Position numbers and translations under genes: made by a program. Positions 5,695 to 12,492 of a stretch of DNA of 14,656 nucleotides are shown here, in pieces. Below the pieces are notes generated by a model. The model was not told where the DNA came from. It saw nothing but the letters and a program-made list of their open reading frames with translations, and searched no databases. The stretch comes from a bacterium (GTDB lineage: Bacteria; Patescibacteriota; Minisyncoccia; Phycocordibacterales; PALSA-1337). Location of the stretch: contig JAUYLM010000066.1 in assembly GCA_030698965.1 (NCBI GenBank), forward strand, positions 1 through 14,656. The letters are read 5' to 3'. Each line of letters starts with the position of its first letter. Within the stretch, counting starts at the first letter, position 1.

Positions 5695-6281
5695 ATCTTT
5701 AAGGCTTTCAGTATGTCATCGTGGACCGCCTCAACAGCCTGTTCGCCGTTTATTATAAAAAAATCGTATTCTTTGTTGTCGCTGTAAAAGCCGATGGCAG
5801 GGATCACATCTCTTTCGAACCAAGAGAGCCTTTCTTCGATATTCTCCCTGGTATCATCCATTCTTTTTCTCGCCATCAGTCGATTGACTGACTCGTCTTT
5901 CTTTACGTCAATATATATAACATGAGCTTTTTCCAGCTTATAAAAACCGAAGATAGAATCAAGAACTCCAGCTTCATGCCTCCTCCTTGGTGTTCCATCA
6001 AAGATTAGGTGCTCATTGGCATTGTATTTGTTTACAAGAAGATTCACCCAGGTGTATATAGCTATGAATTCCGGCTGAAGTCCTCCGGTCTCATAGAGAA
6101 CTTTTGAAGCTTTCTGCGTATAGCTCGGCCCTTTTATAAATTCCCTCAATTCCAATCCTGTCTGTATGTATAGCGTATCCTTGTCCGGATCTATTTTCTT
6201 GAGGTAATCCTGCAGTAGCTTGGCTTGGGTTCCTTTTCCGCTGCCGGAGCGGCCAATGAAGATGAATGTTTGAGAGGTCAT
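5691..6281 (-). CDS. adk: Adenylate kinase family protein, short-LID, diverged
   Basis: Interconverts ATP + AMP and 2 ADP in the cytoplasm. The P-loop is GRSGSGKGTQ (10-19; the usual form is GxPGxGKGTQ), TGLELREF (41-48) is the AMP-site segment, FDGTPRR (95-101) replaces the usual FDGFPRT, and MARKRMDDTRENIEERL (136-152) matches the R.DD...I..RL segment after the LID. There is no long LID domain or zinc-binding Cys set, so this is a short-type kinase of 196 residues. The substituted Pro, Phe and Thr make strict AMP specificity less certain; another nucleoside monophosphate kinase is possible. The position between secY and map supports adk. It ends in an ATGA overlap with map and begins 37 bases after secY. 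Confidence 0.87.
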   Translation of the reverse strand: MTSQTFIFIGRSGSGKGTQAKLLQDYLKKIDPDKDTLYIQTGLELREFIKGPSYTQKASKVLYETGGLQPEFIAIYTWVNLLVNKYNANEHLIFDGTPRRRHEAGVLDSIFGFYKLEKAHVIYIDVKKDESVNRLMARKRMDDTRENIEERLSWFERDVIPAIGFYSDNKEYDFFIINGEQAVEAVHDDILKALKI

Positions 6282-6318
6282 GTTGTGCCTATATTATAGA
6301 CAAAAACCTGACATTATC

Positions 6319-7590
6319 CTAGTACTCCCTCATGCTTGCCTGGGCATCTACTTTCTTCAATAGATCAAGAACAACCGATACTACGATGAGAAGCGCTGTA
6401 CCTCCGATAGCCAGTGTCTGGTTGCCTGTGAAGCCCTGCATGATCAATGGAAGCACGGCAATCGCGCCAAGGAAGAAAGCTCCGACCAGAGTGATTCGAG
6501 TAACTACCTTGCCCAGATAATTCATGGTAGATTCGCCGGGTCGCACACCAGGAATGAATGCCCCTCCCTTCTGCAGATTTTCAGAAATCATTTTTGGGTC
6601 AAAAGTGACTGCGGTGTAAAAGTAAGTAAAGACAAAAACAAGAAGGAAGTAAAGAATTCCGTTGAACCATGGATTCGCTAGGAATTCGGAGATCCATCGG
6701 GCGATATCAGAAACCATGACGTTTGAAGAATTTGAGAGGAAATTCGTGATGATCTGAGGGAAAAGAAGAATGGAAAGAGCGAATATGATGGGAATAACTC
6801 CGGCCTGGTTCAGTCTCAAGGGAAGATATGTAGAAACTCCGCCATATACCTTGTTTCCCCTGACCTGCTTGGCGTAAGTGACGGATATTGGACGCTCAGC
6901 CTCAGTGACCACGACCACAGCCACTATCACCACTACAGCCACGAGAAGGAAGATGAGATAAAGAGGAATGTCGGCTGGATTGAAGGCGGCAATGAATTGG
7001 TATACCTGCGTAGGTAGCACGGCTACGATACCGGCGAAAATGATCAGGGAAACGCCGTTGCCTATCCCAAATTCAGATATCAGCTCGCCGATCCACATCA
7101 GAAGCACGGAGCCTGCTGTTATGACAAAAATGTTCGTGATGAGCTCCATGCCCGATAGCTGTGGCAGGACATTCTGGCTAGCCAGAAGAGCCAGGAAGCC
7201 ATATGCCTGCAGAGCGGCCAAAGGAATAGATATGAGGCGTGAGTATTGAGAAAGCTTTGCACGTCCAGCCTCACCCTCTTCCTGCATCATTGCCTTGATA
7301 CTTGGAAACATCATAGTCAGAAGCTGCATGATGATGGAAGCGGTAATATATGGCCCGACTCCTAGCATCACTATTGAAAGGCGGGAAATACCTCCTCCGG
7401 AAAATATATCCAGTAGACCGAAAAATTGATTGCCGGCCAGTAGATTCTGTAGGCTGGCCTCGTCAATACCAGGAATCGGAATGGTAGAAAGAAGGCGGAA
7501 AATCACCAGCGCCCCCAAAGTAAATAGAATGCGCTTGCGTATCGTTGGATCCTTTATGACTGTGACAATCTTTTGAAAAAGTGTATTCAT
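6319..7590 (-). CDS. secY: Preprotein translocase subunit SecY
   Basis: Channel-forming subunit of the SecYEG complex in the cytoplasmic membrane. The 423-residue sequence has about ten hydrophobic segments and the family landmarks in order: IPIPGID after helix 1, the plug region LLDIFSGGGISRLSIV, IGNGVSLIIFAGIV, TEAERPISVTYAKQVRGN, YLPLRLNQAGVIPIIFA, and IPGVRPGEST near the end. The length is close to the usual 430. It lies 4 bases after rplO in the standard spc-operon position. No Shine-Dalgarno is seen, so expression probably depends on the ribosomal transcript and coupling to rplO. Confidence 0.97.
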   Translation of the reverse strand: MNTLFQKIVTVIKDPTIRKRILFTLGALVIFRLLSTIPIPGIDEASLQNLLAGNQFFGLLDIFSGGGISRLSIVMLGVGPYITASIIMQLLTMMFPSIKAMMQEEGEAGRAKLSQYSRLISIPLAALQAYGFLALLASQNVLPQLSGMELITNIFVITAGSVLLMWIGELISEFGIGNGVSLIIFAGIVAVLPTQVYQFIAAFNPADIPLYLIFLLVAVVVIVAVVVVTEAERPISVTYAKQVRGNKVYGGVSTYLPLRLNQAGVIPIIFALSILLFPQIITNFLSNSSNVMVSDIARWISEFLANPWFNGILYFLLVFVFTYFYTAVTFDPKMISENLQKGGAFIPGVRPGESTMNYLGKVVTRITLVGAFFLGAIAVLPLIMQGFTGNQTLAIGGTALLIVVSVVLDLLKKVDAQASMREY

Positions 7591-7594
7591 TATG

Positions 7595-8035
7595 TTACTT
7601 CACCGTACCTCCGGCTTTTTCTATCTTTATCATTGCCTCTTTCGAGACCTTGCATCCCTCGAATGAGAGCTTCTTGGTAAGTTCTCCGACACTTAATATC
7701 TTGACATGAGGAATCTTGCCCTCTATTGTTGCGATACCTTTCTTTTCTATCAAAGTTTTCTCTGATACCACTTCCCCGTCACTGAAAATTTTTTCAATGA
7801 AATCTAGGTTGATTGCCAGAGGCTTCACCGCGAATGACTTCTGGGAGTTCTTTCCTCGTCCGCGAAGCTTTGGAATTCTTTTTATAAAGTCCCTGAGTTC
7901 CGGCCTTTTCTTGTTTCCCGCTCGTGCCGTCTGACCCTTTCCCCCTCGCCCAGAAGTCTTGCCTCGCTTGCCTCCGCGGCCTACGATCATAGTCTTCTTA
8001 TTTTTTGTCCTTGGAATTATATTATTTATTTGCAT
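7595..8035 (-). CDS. rplO: 50S ribosomal protein L15 (uL15)
   Basis: A 146-residue L15 with the basic glycine-rich N-terminal arm (GRGGKRGKTSGRGGKGQTARAG) that threads into 23S rRNA, and the C-terminal globular domain with VKILSVGELTKKLSFEG. The start at 8035 gives the standard MxxNxIxPRxxxKKxxxxVGRG beginning, so the 14-base overlap with the rpsE 3' end is real. No rpmD separates it from rpsE, unlike most bacteria outside the CPR. Confidence 0.96.
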   Translation of the reverse strand: MQINNIIPRTKNKKTMIVGRGGKRGKTSGRGGKGQTARAGNKKRPELRDFIKRIPKLRGRGKNSQKSFAVKPLAINLDFIEKIFSDGEVVSEKTLIEKKGIATIEGKIPHVKILSVGELTKKLSFEGCKVSKEAMIKIEKAGGTVK

Positions 8036-8645
8036 GGAAGTTTTTTATCCCCTCTCTTGAATGCTTCGACAAGCTGGAGAGTGCCTTGATAGTTGCCCTG
8101 GCAATATTCAGCCTGTTCTTACTGCCTGACAGGAGCTTGGCACAAATATCTTTTATGCCGGCGAGTTCAATGACATTTCGAGCCGAGCTTCCAGCCACCA
8201 CTCCTCGTCCTTTCGCGGGCATGATCATGACCATAGCGCTGGAGAACTTGGCCTCTACCGCGTGAGGGATAGTCATGGCCGGTGAAAGGGCAACTTTTAT
8301 CATATTCTTCTTGGCATGACGGGTAGCCTTGTCAATTGCTAGGGAGGTATCTCCTGCTTTTCCAAGTCCGACTCCCACGCGGCCTTTCTTGTCTCCAGAA
8401 ACAACTGCCACTGAAAAGGTAAACCTTCGTCCTCCGGCAGCCACTCTGGTCACACGGCGTCTATCGATTATTTTTGTATCAAATTCAGGCTTGATGCGAT
8501 CCTTTTCAGGGCGTGATGGCCTTCGTCCTCCGGGGCGTCGGCCTCCATGAGGGGATTGGGAAAATTGCGAAGGTTGAGCCGACTTCGCGACAGGAACAGT
8601 AACCGCCGCTGTTTCTTCTGTTATTTCTTTGGTTTCGTCTTTCAT
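8022..8645 (-). CDS. rpsE: 30S ribosomal protein S5 (uS5), N-terminally extended
   Basis: S5 helps decoding accuracy and lies at the mRNA entry side of the small subunit. The conserved core begins near residue 57 (KIIDRRRVTRVAAGGRRFTFSV), with GDKKGRVGVGLGKAGD, the IPHAV segment and GRGVVAGSSARNVIELAGI all present. Before it is an extra stretch of about 50 residues: acidic/Thr-rich, then rich in Gln, Pro, Gly and Arg (GGRRPGGRRPSRPEKDR). No internal Met offers a shorter start, so the extension is probably translated. It ends 14 bases inside rplO and starts 5 bases after rplR. Confidence 0.96.
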   Translation of the reverse strand: MKDETKEITEETAAVTVPVAKSAQPSQFSQSPHGGRRPGGRRPSRPEKDRIKPEFDTKIIDRRRVTRVAAGGRRFTFSVAVVSGDKKGRVGVGLGKAGDTSLAIDKATRHAKKNMIKVALSPAMTIPHAVEAKFSSAMVMIMPAKGRGVVAGSSARNVIELAGIKDICAKLLSGSKNRLNIARATIKALSSLSKHSREGIKNFHANK

Positions 8646-8650
8646 ATATT

Positions 8651-8974
8651 TTAAAATTTAAGCCCCCCTTCCCTAGCCGCGTCCGCTACCGCTTTTATCT
8701 TGCCTGTATACAGATATCCCCCGCGGTCAAAGACTACTTTATCAATCTTAAGGGCTTTTGCCTTCTTTGCAAGCTCCGCTCCGGCTTTTTGCGCGTCCGC
8801 GTCGTGAGCTTCGGCGAAAGTATGACCCTTAACATCATCCACAAGCTGGGCATAGATGAATTTATTCGAGCGGAATACCGAAAGACGCGGCCTCTCCTGA
8901 GTGCCGGAAATCGTGGATCTGATCCTCTTGTGCCGGCGGGCGATTTTCATTTGTTTTTGTTTGCTTGTATTCAT
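8651..8974 (-). CDS. rplR: 50S ribosomal protein L18 (uL18)
   Basis: L18 binds 5S rRNA and places it in the central protuberance. With the ATG at 8974 the protein has 107 residues and begins MNTSKQKQMKIARRHKRIRST. The family core ERPRLSVFRSNKFIYAQLVDD and the C-terminal VVFDRGGYLYTGKIKAVADAAREGGLKF are clear. The open frame extends upstream to 9043, but those codons overlap the rplF 3' end and do not resemble L18, so the shorter start is preferred. That leaves a 22-base AT-rich gap after rplF. Confidence 0.93.
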   Translation of the reverse strand: MNTSKQKQMKIARRHKRIRSTISGTQERPRLSVFRSNKFIYAQLVDDVKGHTFAEAHDADAQKAGAELAKKAKALKIDKVVFDRGGYLYTGKIKAVADAAREGGLKF

Positions 8975-8996
8975 ATGTTTATTTCTATTCAGCTCT

Positions 8997-9530
8997 TTAT
9001 ACCGATTTCTTTCCCTGCTTTCGGCGGATGACTTCATCATCATATCGGATTCCCTTTCCCTTGTAAGGTTCGGGTTTCTTCAGCGATCGGACGCTTGCCG
9101 CGAACTGGCCGACTCTTTCGCAGTCAATGCCGGACACCGTGATGACATTTTTTTCGGCCGTTACCTTCAAGTCATCCGGAATCTTTACCATGACAGGGTG
9201 GGAAAAACCGAGTGCCATATGAAGCTCACTTCCCTTTACTTCGGATTTGAAGCCGATCCCTTCCACGATGAGCTTCTTCTGATATGGAGTATTCACTCCG
9301 GCAAGCATATTTTTAATGTGTGAAGCGTATGTTCCCCAGAGAGCCAGAACATCTATGGATTTACGGACAGGGGTCAGGATAACTTTATTGTCTTCAATCT
9401 TAACTTCTATTTCCGGATGAAATTCCTTTGTAAGGGAGCCCAGCGGACCTTTTACGACAATAGTGCCTGAGGAGTATGAGACCTCGGTCTTTTCTGGAAT
9501 TGGTATTGGGTTTTTTGCTATTCGTGACAT
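8997..9530 (-). CDS. rplF: 50S ribosomal protein L6 (uL6)
   Basis: A 177-residue L6, the usual length, starting MSRIAKNPIPIPEKTEV with the expected VVKGPLGSLTKEF in the first L6 domain. The second domain has VEGIGFKSEVKGSELHMALGFSHPV and ends EPYKGKGIRYDDEVIRRKQGKK, the conserved C-terminal signature. L6 lies near the sarcin-ricin loop and the factor-binding site. A 15-base spacer containing ATTTAAAT (9538-9545) separates it from rpsH. Confidence 0.97.
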   Translation of the reverse strand: MSRIAKNPIPIPEKTEVSYSSGTIVVKGPLGSLTKEFHPEIEVKIEDNKVILTPVRKSIDVLALWGTYASHIKNMLAGVNTPYQKKLIVEGIGFKSEVKGSELHMALGFSHPVMVKIPDDLKVTAEKNVITVSGIDCERVGQFAASVRSLKKPEPYKGKGIRYDDEVIRRKQGKKSV

Positions 9531-9545
9531 TTTTTTTATTTAAAT

Positions 9546-9938
9546 TTACCAAATCTTGAAAAGGACTTCTCCTCCGACCTTGTTCTTCTTTGCATCGATA
9601 TCCAAGAGTACCCCCTTTGGAGTCGAAATAACGGTGTTTCCAAAACCGCTCTTGAACATCCTGATATCGTTCGCCTTCTGATAAATTCTGCGGGAAGGCT
9701 TGGAAATACGGTCAACTCCATGAACCCTAGGCTCATCACCTAGATATACAAGCCCTATTTCCAAAGTCTTGATCGCCTTCTTGCCCTTCTTTTCAATAGT
9801 TGAAAGATATCCTCCTTTTGCCAGAACATGCGCGATGGATTCTTTCAAAGCGGAGTAAGGAACTACAATGGTTGTTTTTCCTGCATCACTGCCGTTTTTA
9901 ATGCTGATTATGAAGTTTGAAATCGGGTCTGTTACCAT
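9546..9938 (-). CDS. rpsH: 30S ribosomal protein S8 (uS8)
   Basis: A 130-residue S8 with the N-terminal DPISNFIISIKNG, the central SRRIYQKANDIRMFKSGFGNTVISTPKGVL, and the C-terminal NKVGGEVLFKIW. S8 is a primary binder of 16S rRNA helix 21. In E. coli it also represses the spc operon by binding mRNA near the start of rplE. Here rplE lies across a promoter break from rpsH, so any S8 feedback site must differ or act at the rpsN leader. Its ATG lies just upstream of the rpsN stop, giving a 7-base overlap. Confidence 0.97.
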   Translation of the reverse strand: MVTDPISNFIISIKNGSDAGKTTIVVPYSALKESIAHVLAKGGYLSTIEKKGKKAIKTLEIGLVYLGDEPRVHGVDRISKPSRRIYQKANDIRMFKSGFGNTVISTPKGVLLDIDAKKNKVGGEVLFKIW

Positions 9939-10117
9939 GATGATTTTTTTATTCCTGGAATAACTCCGTCATTGGCGAATTCCCTGAAGCAAATTCGGCA
10001 TAGATCGAAATCCCGCATGTATCCGTTCTTTCGTCCACAGCGGAAACATCGTCTCACGACACGTGAGGCGAACTTTGGGGTTTTCTTTGCTCTTGCTTTA
10101 ACTGATGTTTTTGCCAT
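9932..10117 (-). CDS. rpsN: 30S ribosomal protein S14, zinc-binding short form (uS14)
   Basis: A 61-residue S14 of the short type (C+). Two CxxC pairs, C24/C27 (CFRC) and C40/C43 (CRIC), form the zinc site, and it ends REFANDGVIPGIKKSSW as the family does. It assembles late into the 30S head. It is the first gene of the downstream half of the cluster, preceded by its own promoter (10239-10267) and a leader of about 115 bases with inverted repeats. It is not contiguous with rplE as it would be in most bacteria. Confidence 0.97.
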   Translation of the reverse strand: MAKTSVKARAKKTPKFASRVVRRCFRCGRKNGYMRDFDLCRICFREFANDGVIPGIKKSSW

Positions 10118-10143
10118 GTGGCTTATTTTGCAAATAAAATGGG

Positions 10144-10198
10144 GATTGGTTAGCTTTCCTATTTGCGCCGGCAGGCGCTAAAGGCTGTGCTTCCAATC
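10144..10198 (-). promoter_or_regulatory. Structured leader of rpsN-rpsH operon (candidate regulatory RNA)
   Basis: Within the predicted 5' leader, GATTGG (10198-10193) pairs with CCAATC (10149-10144). Inside it, GCGCC (10178-10174) pairs with GGCGC (10169-10165) around a four-base loop. An alternative pairing, TTAGC (10181-10177) with GCTAA (10154-10150), uses two of the same bases and cannot coexist fully with the GC hairpin. The element ends 27 bases before the rpsN ATG. Ribosomal protein operons often have such leaders for autogenous control; no specific protein is identifiable from sequence. Confidence 0.45.
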
Positions 10199-10238
10199 AC
10201 TATTTCATATATATTTACTTATTTTTAAATGTACAGCC

Positions 10239-10267
10239 ATACTAGCAGAAAGCCATAAATCTGTAAA
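10239..10267 (-). promoter_or_regulatory. Promoter of rpsN-rpsH-...-ndk
   Basis: Minus strand: TTTACA (10267-10262), 17-base spacer, TAGTAT (10244-10239) preceded by TGC, an extended -10. The same nonamer TGCTAGTAT occurs in the promoter before rpsS. The predicted start is near 10232, giving a leader of about 115 bases. Confidence 0.6.
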
Positions 10268-10282
10268 GCCTTTGCGTCCTCT

Positions 10283-10311
10283 TTGACTTTACATTAAAAA
10301 TAGATTAAACT
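10283..10311 (+). promoter_or_regulatory. Promoter of the plus-strand membrane protein gene
   Basis: TTGACT (10283-10288; 5 of 6 to consensus), 17-base spacer, TAAACT (10306-10311; 4 of 6). It starts 35 bases upstream of the -10 box for rpsN on the other strand, so the two promoters are divergent and close to back-to-back. The predicted start near 10318 leaves a leader of about 29 bases with no Shine-Dalgarno. Confidence 0.45.
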
Positions 10312-10346
10312 CCCTTCAGCACTGCACGAACCCTGAAAATAAAAAT

Positions 10347-10862
10347 ATGATCCCTATCAATAACCCCCTAGCACTGGCTCTTCTAGCTGGTGTTCTGTTT
10401 GGCATTTGGCCCTATGCCATGGATAAATCAGGACTTAAAGGCATTTCAGCCCCTACTGCATTCCTGATTTTCCAAACACTCGTTCTCCTGCTCCTTACAG
10501 TCAACGATGACTCAAGAAAAGGAAATCGATACATGGTTTGGATCACAGGAGCACTAGTAGTGATCATCACAATTTTCGTGATGATCAAATGGACTCATGA
10601 GGTCTCCAACTGGAGTCCCATTGCCATCGCCGGCTTCTGTGGAGGCATGGGCCTCTGGTCAACGTCCAGGATGCTGGATATTGTTAAGTCTATGAATGAT
10701 GCCGATAGGATACGGCCTACATATCTGGTCACGATCTTCGTGATGCAGGTCGCTGTGTCGGTTTTGGTTTTTGTTTACCAAAACCCTAAGGACATATCGA
10801 TCGGAAAATTCATCGGCTATGTCCTTGCTAGTCTAGGGGTAATCCTCATGCACAAGGGGTAA
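10347..10862 (+). CDS. Half-size DMT/EamA-like membrane protein
   Basis: A 171-residue protein with about six hydrophobic segments (roughly 7-26, 36-52, 65-81, 91-107, 125-144, 152-168). The final part (RPTYLVTIFVMQVAVSVLVF, then IGKFIGYVLASLGVILM) has the shape of the last helices of drug/metabolite transporter (EamA-type) domains, where a conserved IG..LI..GV.L helix closes the repeat. EamA transporters usually have two such halves; a single half would need to pair with itself or another half. Substrate unknown. It is the only plus-strand gene within the ribosomal cluster, sitting between rplE and rpsN with its own promoter and a terminator shared with rplE, so it looks like an insertion into the ancestral operon. 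Assignment to EamA is tentative. Confidence 0.7.
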   Translation: MIPINNPLALALLAGVLFGIWPYAMDKSGLKGISAPTAFLIFQTLVLLLLTVNDDSRKGNRYMVWITGALVVIITIFVMIKWTHEVSNWSPIAIAGFCGGMGLWSTSRMLDIVKSMNDADRIRPTYLVTIFVMQVAVSVLVFVYQNPKDISIGKFIGYVLASLGVILMHKG

Positions 10863-10876
10863 GAGAATAAGAAACG

Positions 10877-10930
10877 AAAAAACCCACCCTATGACACGAA
10901 AATCTGCTGTCGTATGAGGTGGATTTTTGT
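10877..10930. terminator. Bidirectional terminator between the EamA-like gene and rplE
   Basis: CCACC (10884-10888) pairs with GGTGG (10918-10922), and GACA (10893-10896) pairs with TGTC (10909-10912) after an imperfect internal loop. On the plus strand five T (10924-10928) follow the stem. On the minus strand the stem is followed by the complement of the A-run at 10877-10882, giving six T. It suits the end of both convergent transcripts: the plus-strand gene and the S10-side operon ending at rplE. Confidence 0.65.
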
Positions 10931-10988
10931 TGCCTATAATAAAATTTACGAGCGATAGGAAGAGGCGACGGAGAGATATTACCTCTGC

Positions 10989-11014
10989 AAGCACTACAGT
11001 TAACTATAGTGCTT
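10989..11014. repeat. 26-bp near-perfect inverted repeat downstream of rplE
   Basis: Twelve of 13 positions are complementary about a GTTAAC centre: AAGCACTA (10989-10996) mirrors TAGTGCTT (11007-11014), with one mismatch at C10997/A11006. No T-run follows on either strand, so it is not an intrinsic terminator by itself. Just beyond, TGGGG (11020-11024) can pair with CCCCA (11035-11039). The gap 10931-11075 contains no gene that I can support. Confidence 0.6.
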
Positions 11015-11075
11015 AAAAATGGGGTTGTCCGCTCCCCCAGCTTCCGGAAATCTGGATCCAATTTGGTACCTCAAG

Positions 11076-11639
11076 CTACTTCTTCCCCTCCTCTTTCTTA
11101 AGCGGAAATCCTAGATATTCCAGAAAAGGCAGCGTTTGATCCTTTTCCTGAGAAGACACTACGATAGTAACGCCCATTCCGAAGACATCTTTCAAGTCCT
11201 CATCGGATGTTTCGGCGAAAATCGTGTGCTCCTTTATTCCAAGCGTGTAGTTTCCCATTCCATCCACTGCCGTTCTGACTATTCCACGGAAGTCTTTCGT
11301 TCTAGGCAGGGCAATATGAATCAATCGGTCTACGAAATCACACATTCTCTTTCCGCGGAGAGTGATCTGGTATCCGACAGGATCCCCTGTTCGAACCTTG
11401 AATGTAGCAATAGACTTCTTCGCGCCACGGAGAGCGGGCTTTTGTCCTGTAATTCTCGCCAATCGGTCCGCGATAAGCTCGATCTTTTTCTTGTCCTTGA
11501 GCGATCCAATACCTGTAGAGACAACAATCTTCACAAGTCGCGGAGACTGCATGGGATTCTTCCAGCCGAATTTCTCCTTCATTCCCTTGAATGAATCCTT
11601 GTTGAGCTGATATGTCGTTATTGGCGCTGGATTTTTCAT
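11076..11639 (-). CDS. rplE: 50S ribosomal protein L5 (uL5)
   Basis: A 187-residue L5, close to the usual 180. Landmarks are NPMQSPRLVKIVVSTGIG, ITGQKPALRGAKKSIATFKVR, GDPVGYQITLRGKRMCDFVDRLIHIALPRTKDFRG and the C-terminal EEDLKD-like segment SDEDLKDVFGMGVTIV. L5 binds 5S rRNA and contacts the 30S head and P-site tRNA. It is the last gene of the upstream half of the cluster, one base after rplX. Normally rpsN follows directly; here 958 bases with an opposite-strand gene intervene. Confidence 0.97.
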   Translation of the reverse strand: MKNPAPITTYQLNKDSFKGMKEKFGWKNPMQSPRLVKIVVSTGIGSLKDKKKIELIADRLARITGQKPALRGAKKSIATFKVRTGDPVGYQITLRGKRMCDFVDRLIHIALPRTKDFRGIVRTAVDGMGNYTLGIKEHTIFAETSDEDLKDVFGMGVTIVVSSQEKDQTLPFLEYLGFPLKKEEGKK

Positions 11640-11640
11640 G

Positions 11641-11859
11641 TTACTTTTTCTTAGCTACGTTTGATACATCGATAGGCATGGTCACTTCCACTATCTGTCC
11701 CTTCTGTCCCTGTTTGCGCGGCTTTTGATTCTTCTTCATCATGTTTATGCCCGCTACAATAACCTTATGGATTTTTGGCAGAGACTTTATGACCTTTCCG
11801 GTCTTTCCCTTGTCTTTCACCGCCAGCACTATTACATTGTCCTCTTTTTTTATAGTCAT
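11641..11859 (-). CDS. rplX: 50S ribosomal protein L24 (uL24), short form
   Basis: A 72-residue L24 consisting essentially of the KOW domain: EDNVIVLAVKDKGKTGKVIKSLPKIHKVIVAGINMMKKNQKP, then VEVTMPIDVSNV. It stops three Lys after SNV, so the C-terminal segment found in the roughly 105-residue E. coli protein is missing. L24 starts 50S assembly near the 5' end of 23S rRNA. It lies 8 bases after rplN and one base before rplE. Confidence 0.95.
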   Translation of the reverse strand: MTIKKEDNVIVLAVKDKGKTGKVIKSLPKIHKVIVAGINMMKKNQKPRKQGQKGQIVEVTMPIDVSNVAKKK

Positions 11860-11867
11860 AGTTTTAT

Positions 11868-12239
11868 TTATACAATTTCAGGCGCTCTGGAAGCGATCGT
11901 CTGGAATCCTTTTTCCGACATCTCGCGCGGAATAGGACCGAAAATACGCCCGGCGATCGGTTCCTTCTTTCCTTTTTCAAGGATAACTACGGCATTTTCG
12001 TCAAAGCGGATGTAGGAACCATCCTTTCTTCGGTAAGGTTTTGCCTGACGTACAACTACTGCCTGGAGAACATCCTTTTTCTTGATTGTCTTTCTTGGCT
12101 CTGCTCTTTGGACAGAAAGGACGACAAGGTCTCCAATTTCGGCATATCTCTTTTTAGAAGAGCCGAGCACCTTGAAGATGCGTCCGATCTTGGCACCGCA
12201 GTTATCAGTTATTCTTACTATTGAGCGTGGCTGTATCAT
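11868..12239 (-). CDS. rplN: 50S ribosomal protein L14 (uL14)
   Basis: A 123-residue L14, the standard length. It begins MIQPRSIVRITDNCGAKIGR (usual: MIQ..T.L.VADNSGA), continues with the AYIRF-like KDGSYIRFDENAVVIL, and ends GRIFGPIPREMSEKGFQTIASRAPEIV. L14 forms part of the intersubunit bridge region near L19. It follows rpsQ by four bases; the ATTTAAAT at this junction contains the rpsQ stop codon. Confidence 0.97.
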   Translation of the reverse strand: MIQPRSIVRITDNCGAKIGRIFKVLGSSKKRYAEIGDLVVLSVQRAEPRKTIKKKDVLQAVVVRQAKPYRRKDGSYIRFDENAVVILEKGKKEPIAGRIFGPIPREMSEKGFQTIASRAPEIV

Positions 12240-12243
12240 ATAT

Positions 12244-12489
12244 TTAAATTATTCTGAAGGATTTATGCTTGGAAATTGGGCGGCAAGATTCTATCGTTAC
12301 CTTGTCACCAACTTTTTTGGTATTGCCAACATTATGAGCCTTGTATCGCTTTCGAACAGTCATGAACTTCTGATATTTCTGATTCTTCACATACCTTTCC
12401 ACAAGAACGACTGCCGTGTCTTTCATCTTATCCGATACGACTATTCCTGAGAATGTCTGCTTTTTTGCCTTGTTTATTATCTTTTCCAT
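12244..12489 (-). CDS. rpsQ: 30S ribosomal protein S17 (uS17)
   Basis: An 81-residue S17 with FSGIVVSDKMKDTAVVLVERYVKN at the start of the OB-fold, YKAHNVGNTKKVGDKVTIESCRPISKHKSFRI at the end, and a normal overall length. S17 is a primary 16S rRNA binder of the 30S body. The spacers on both sides are 3-4 bases, so it depends on coupled translation with rpmC and rplN. Confidence 0.96.
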   Translation of the reverse strand: MEKIINKAKKQTFSGIVVSDKMKDTAVVLVERYVKNQKYQKFMTVRKRYKAHNVGNTKKVGDKVTIESCRPISKHKSFRII

Positions 12490-12492
12490 AAA

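Noticed and set aside
8975..9043. Longer N-terminus for rplR starting at 9043
   Set aside because: The added codons overlap the rplF coding end, do not resemble L18, and a good L18 start exists at 8974.
8997..9323. Plus-strand open frames opposite the ribosomal genes
   Set aside because: They are antisense shadows of strongly supported ribosomal genes, with no start signals or recognisable domains.
10935..10940. Plus-strand promoter at TATAAT after the shared terminator
   Set aside because: No acceptable -35 at 15-19 bases, and downstream lies only the antisense of rplE.
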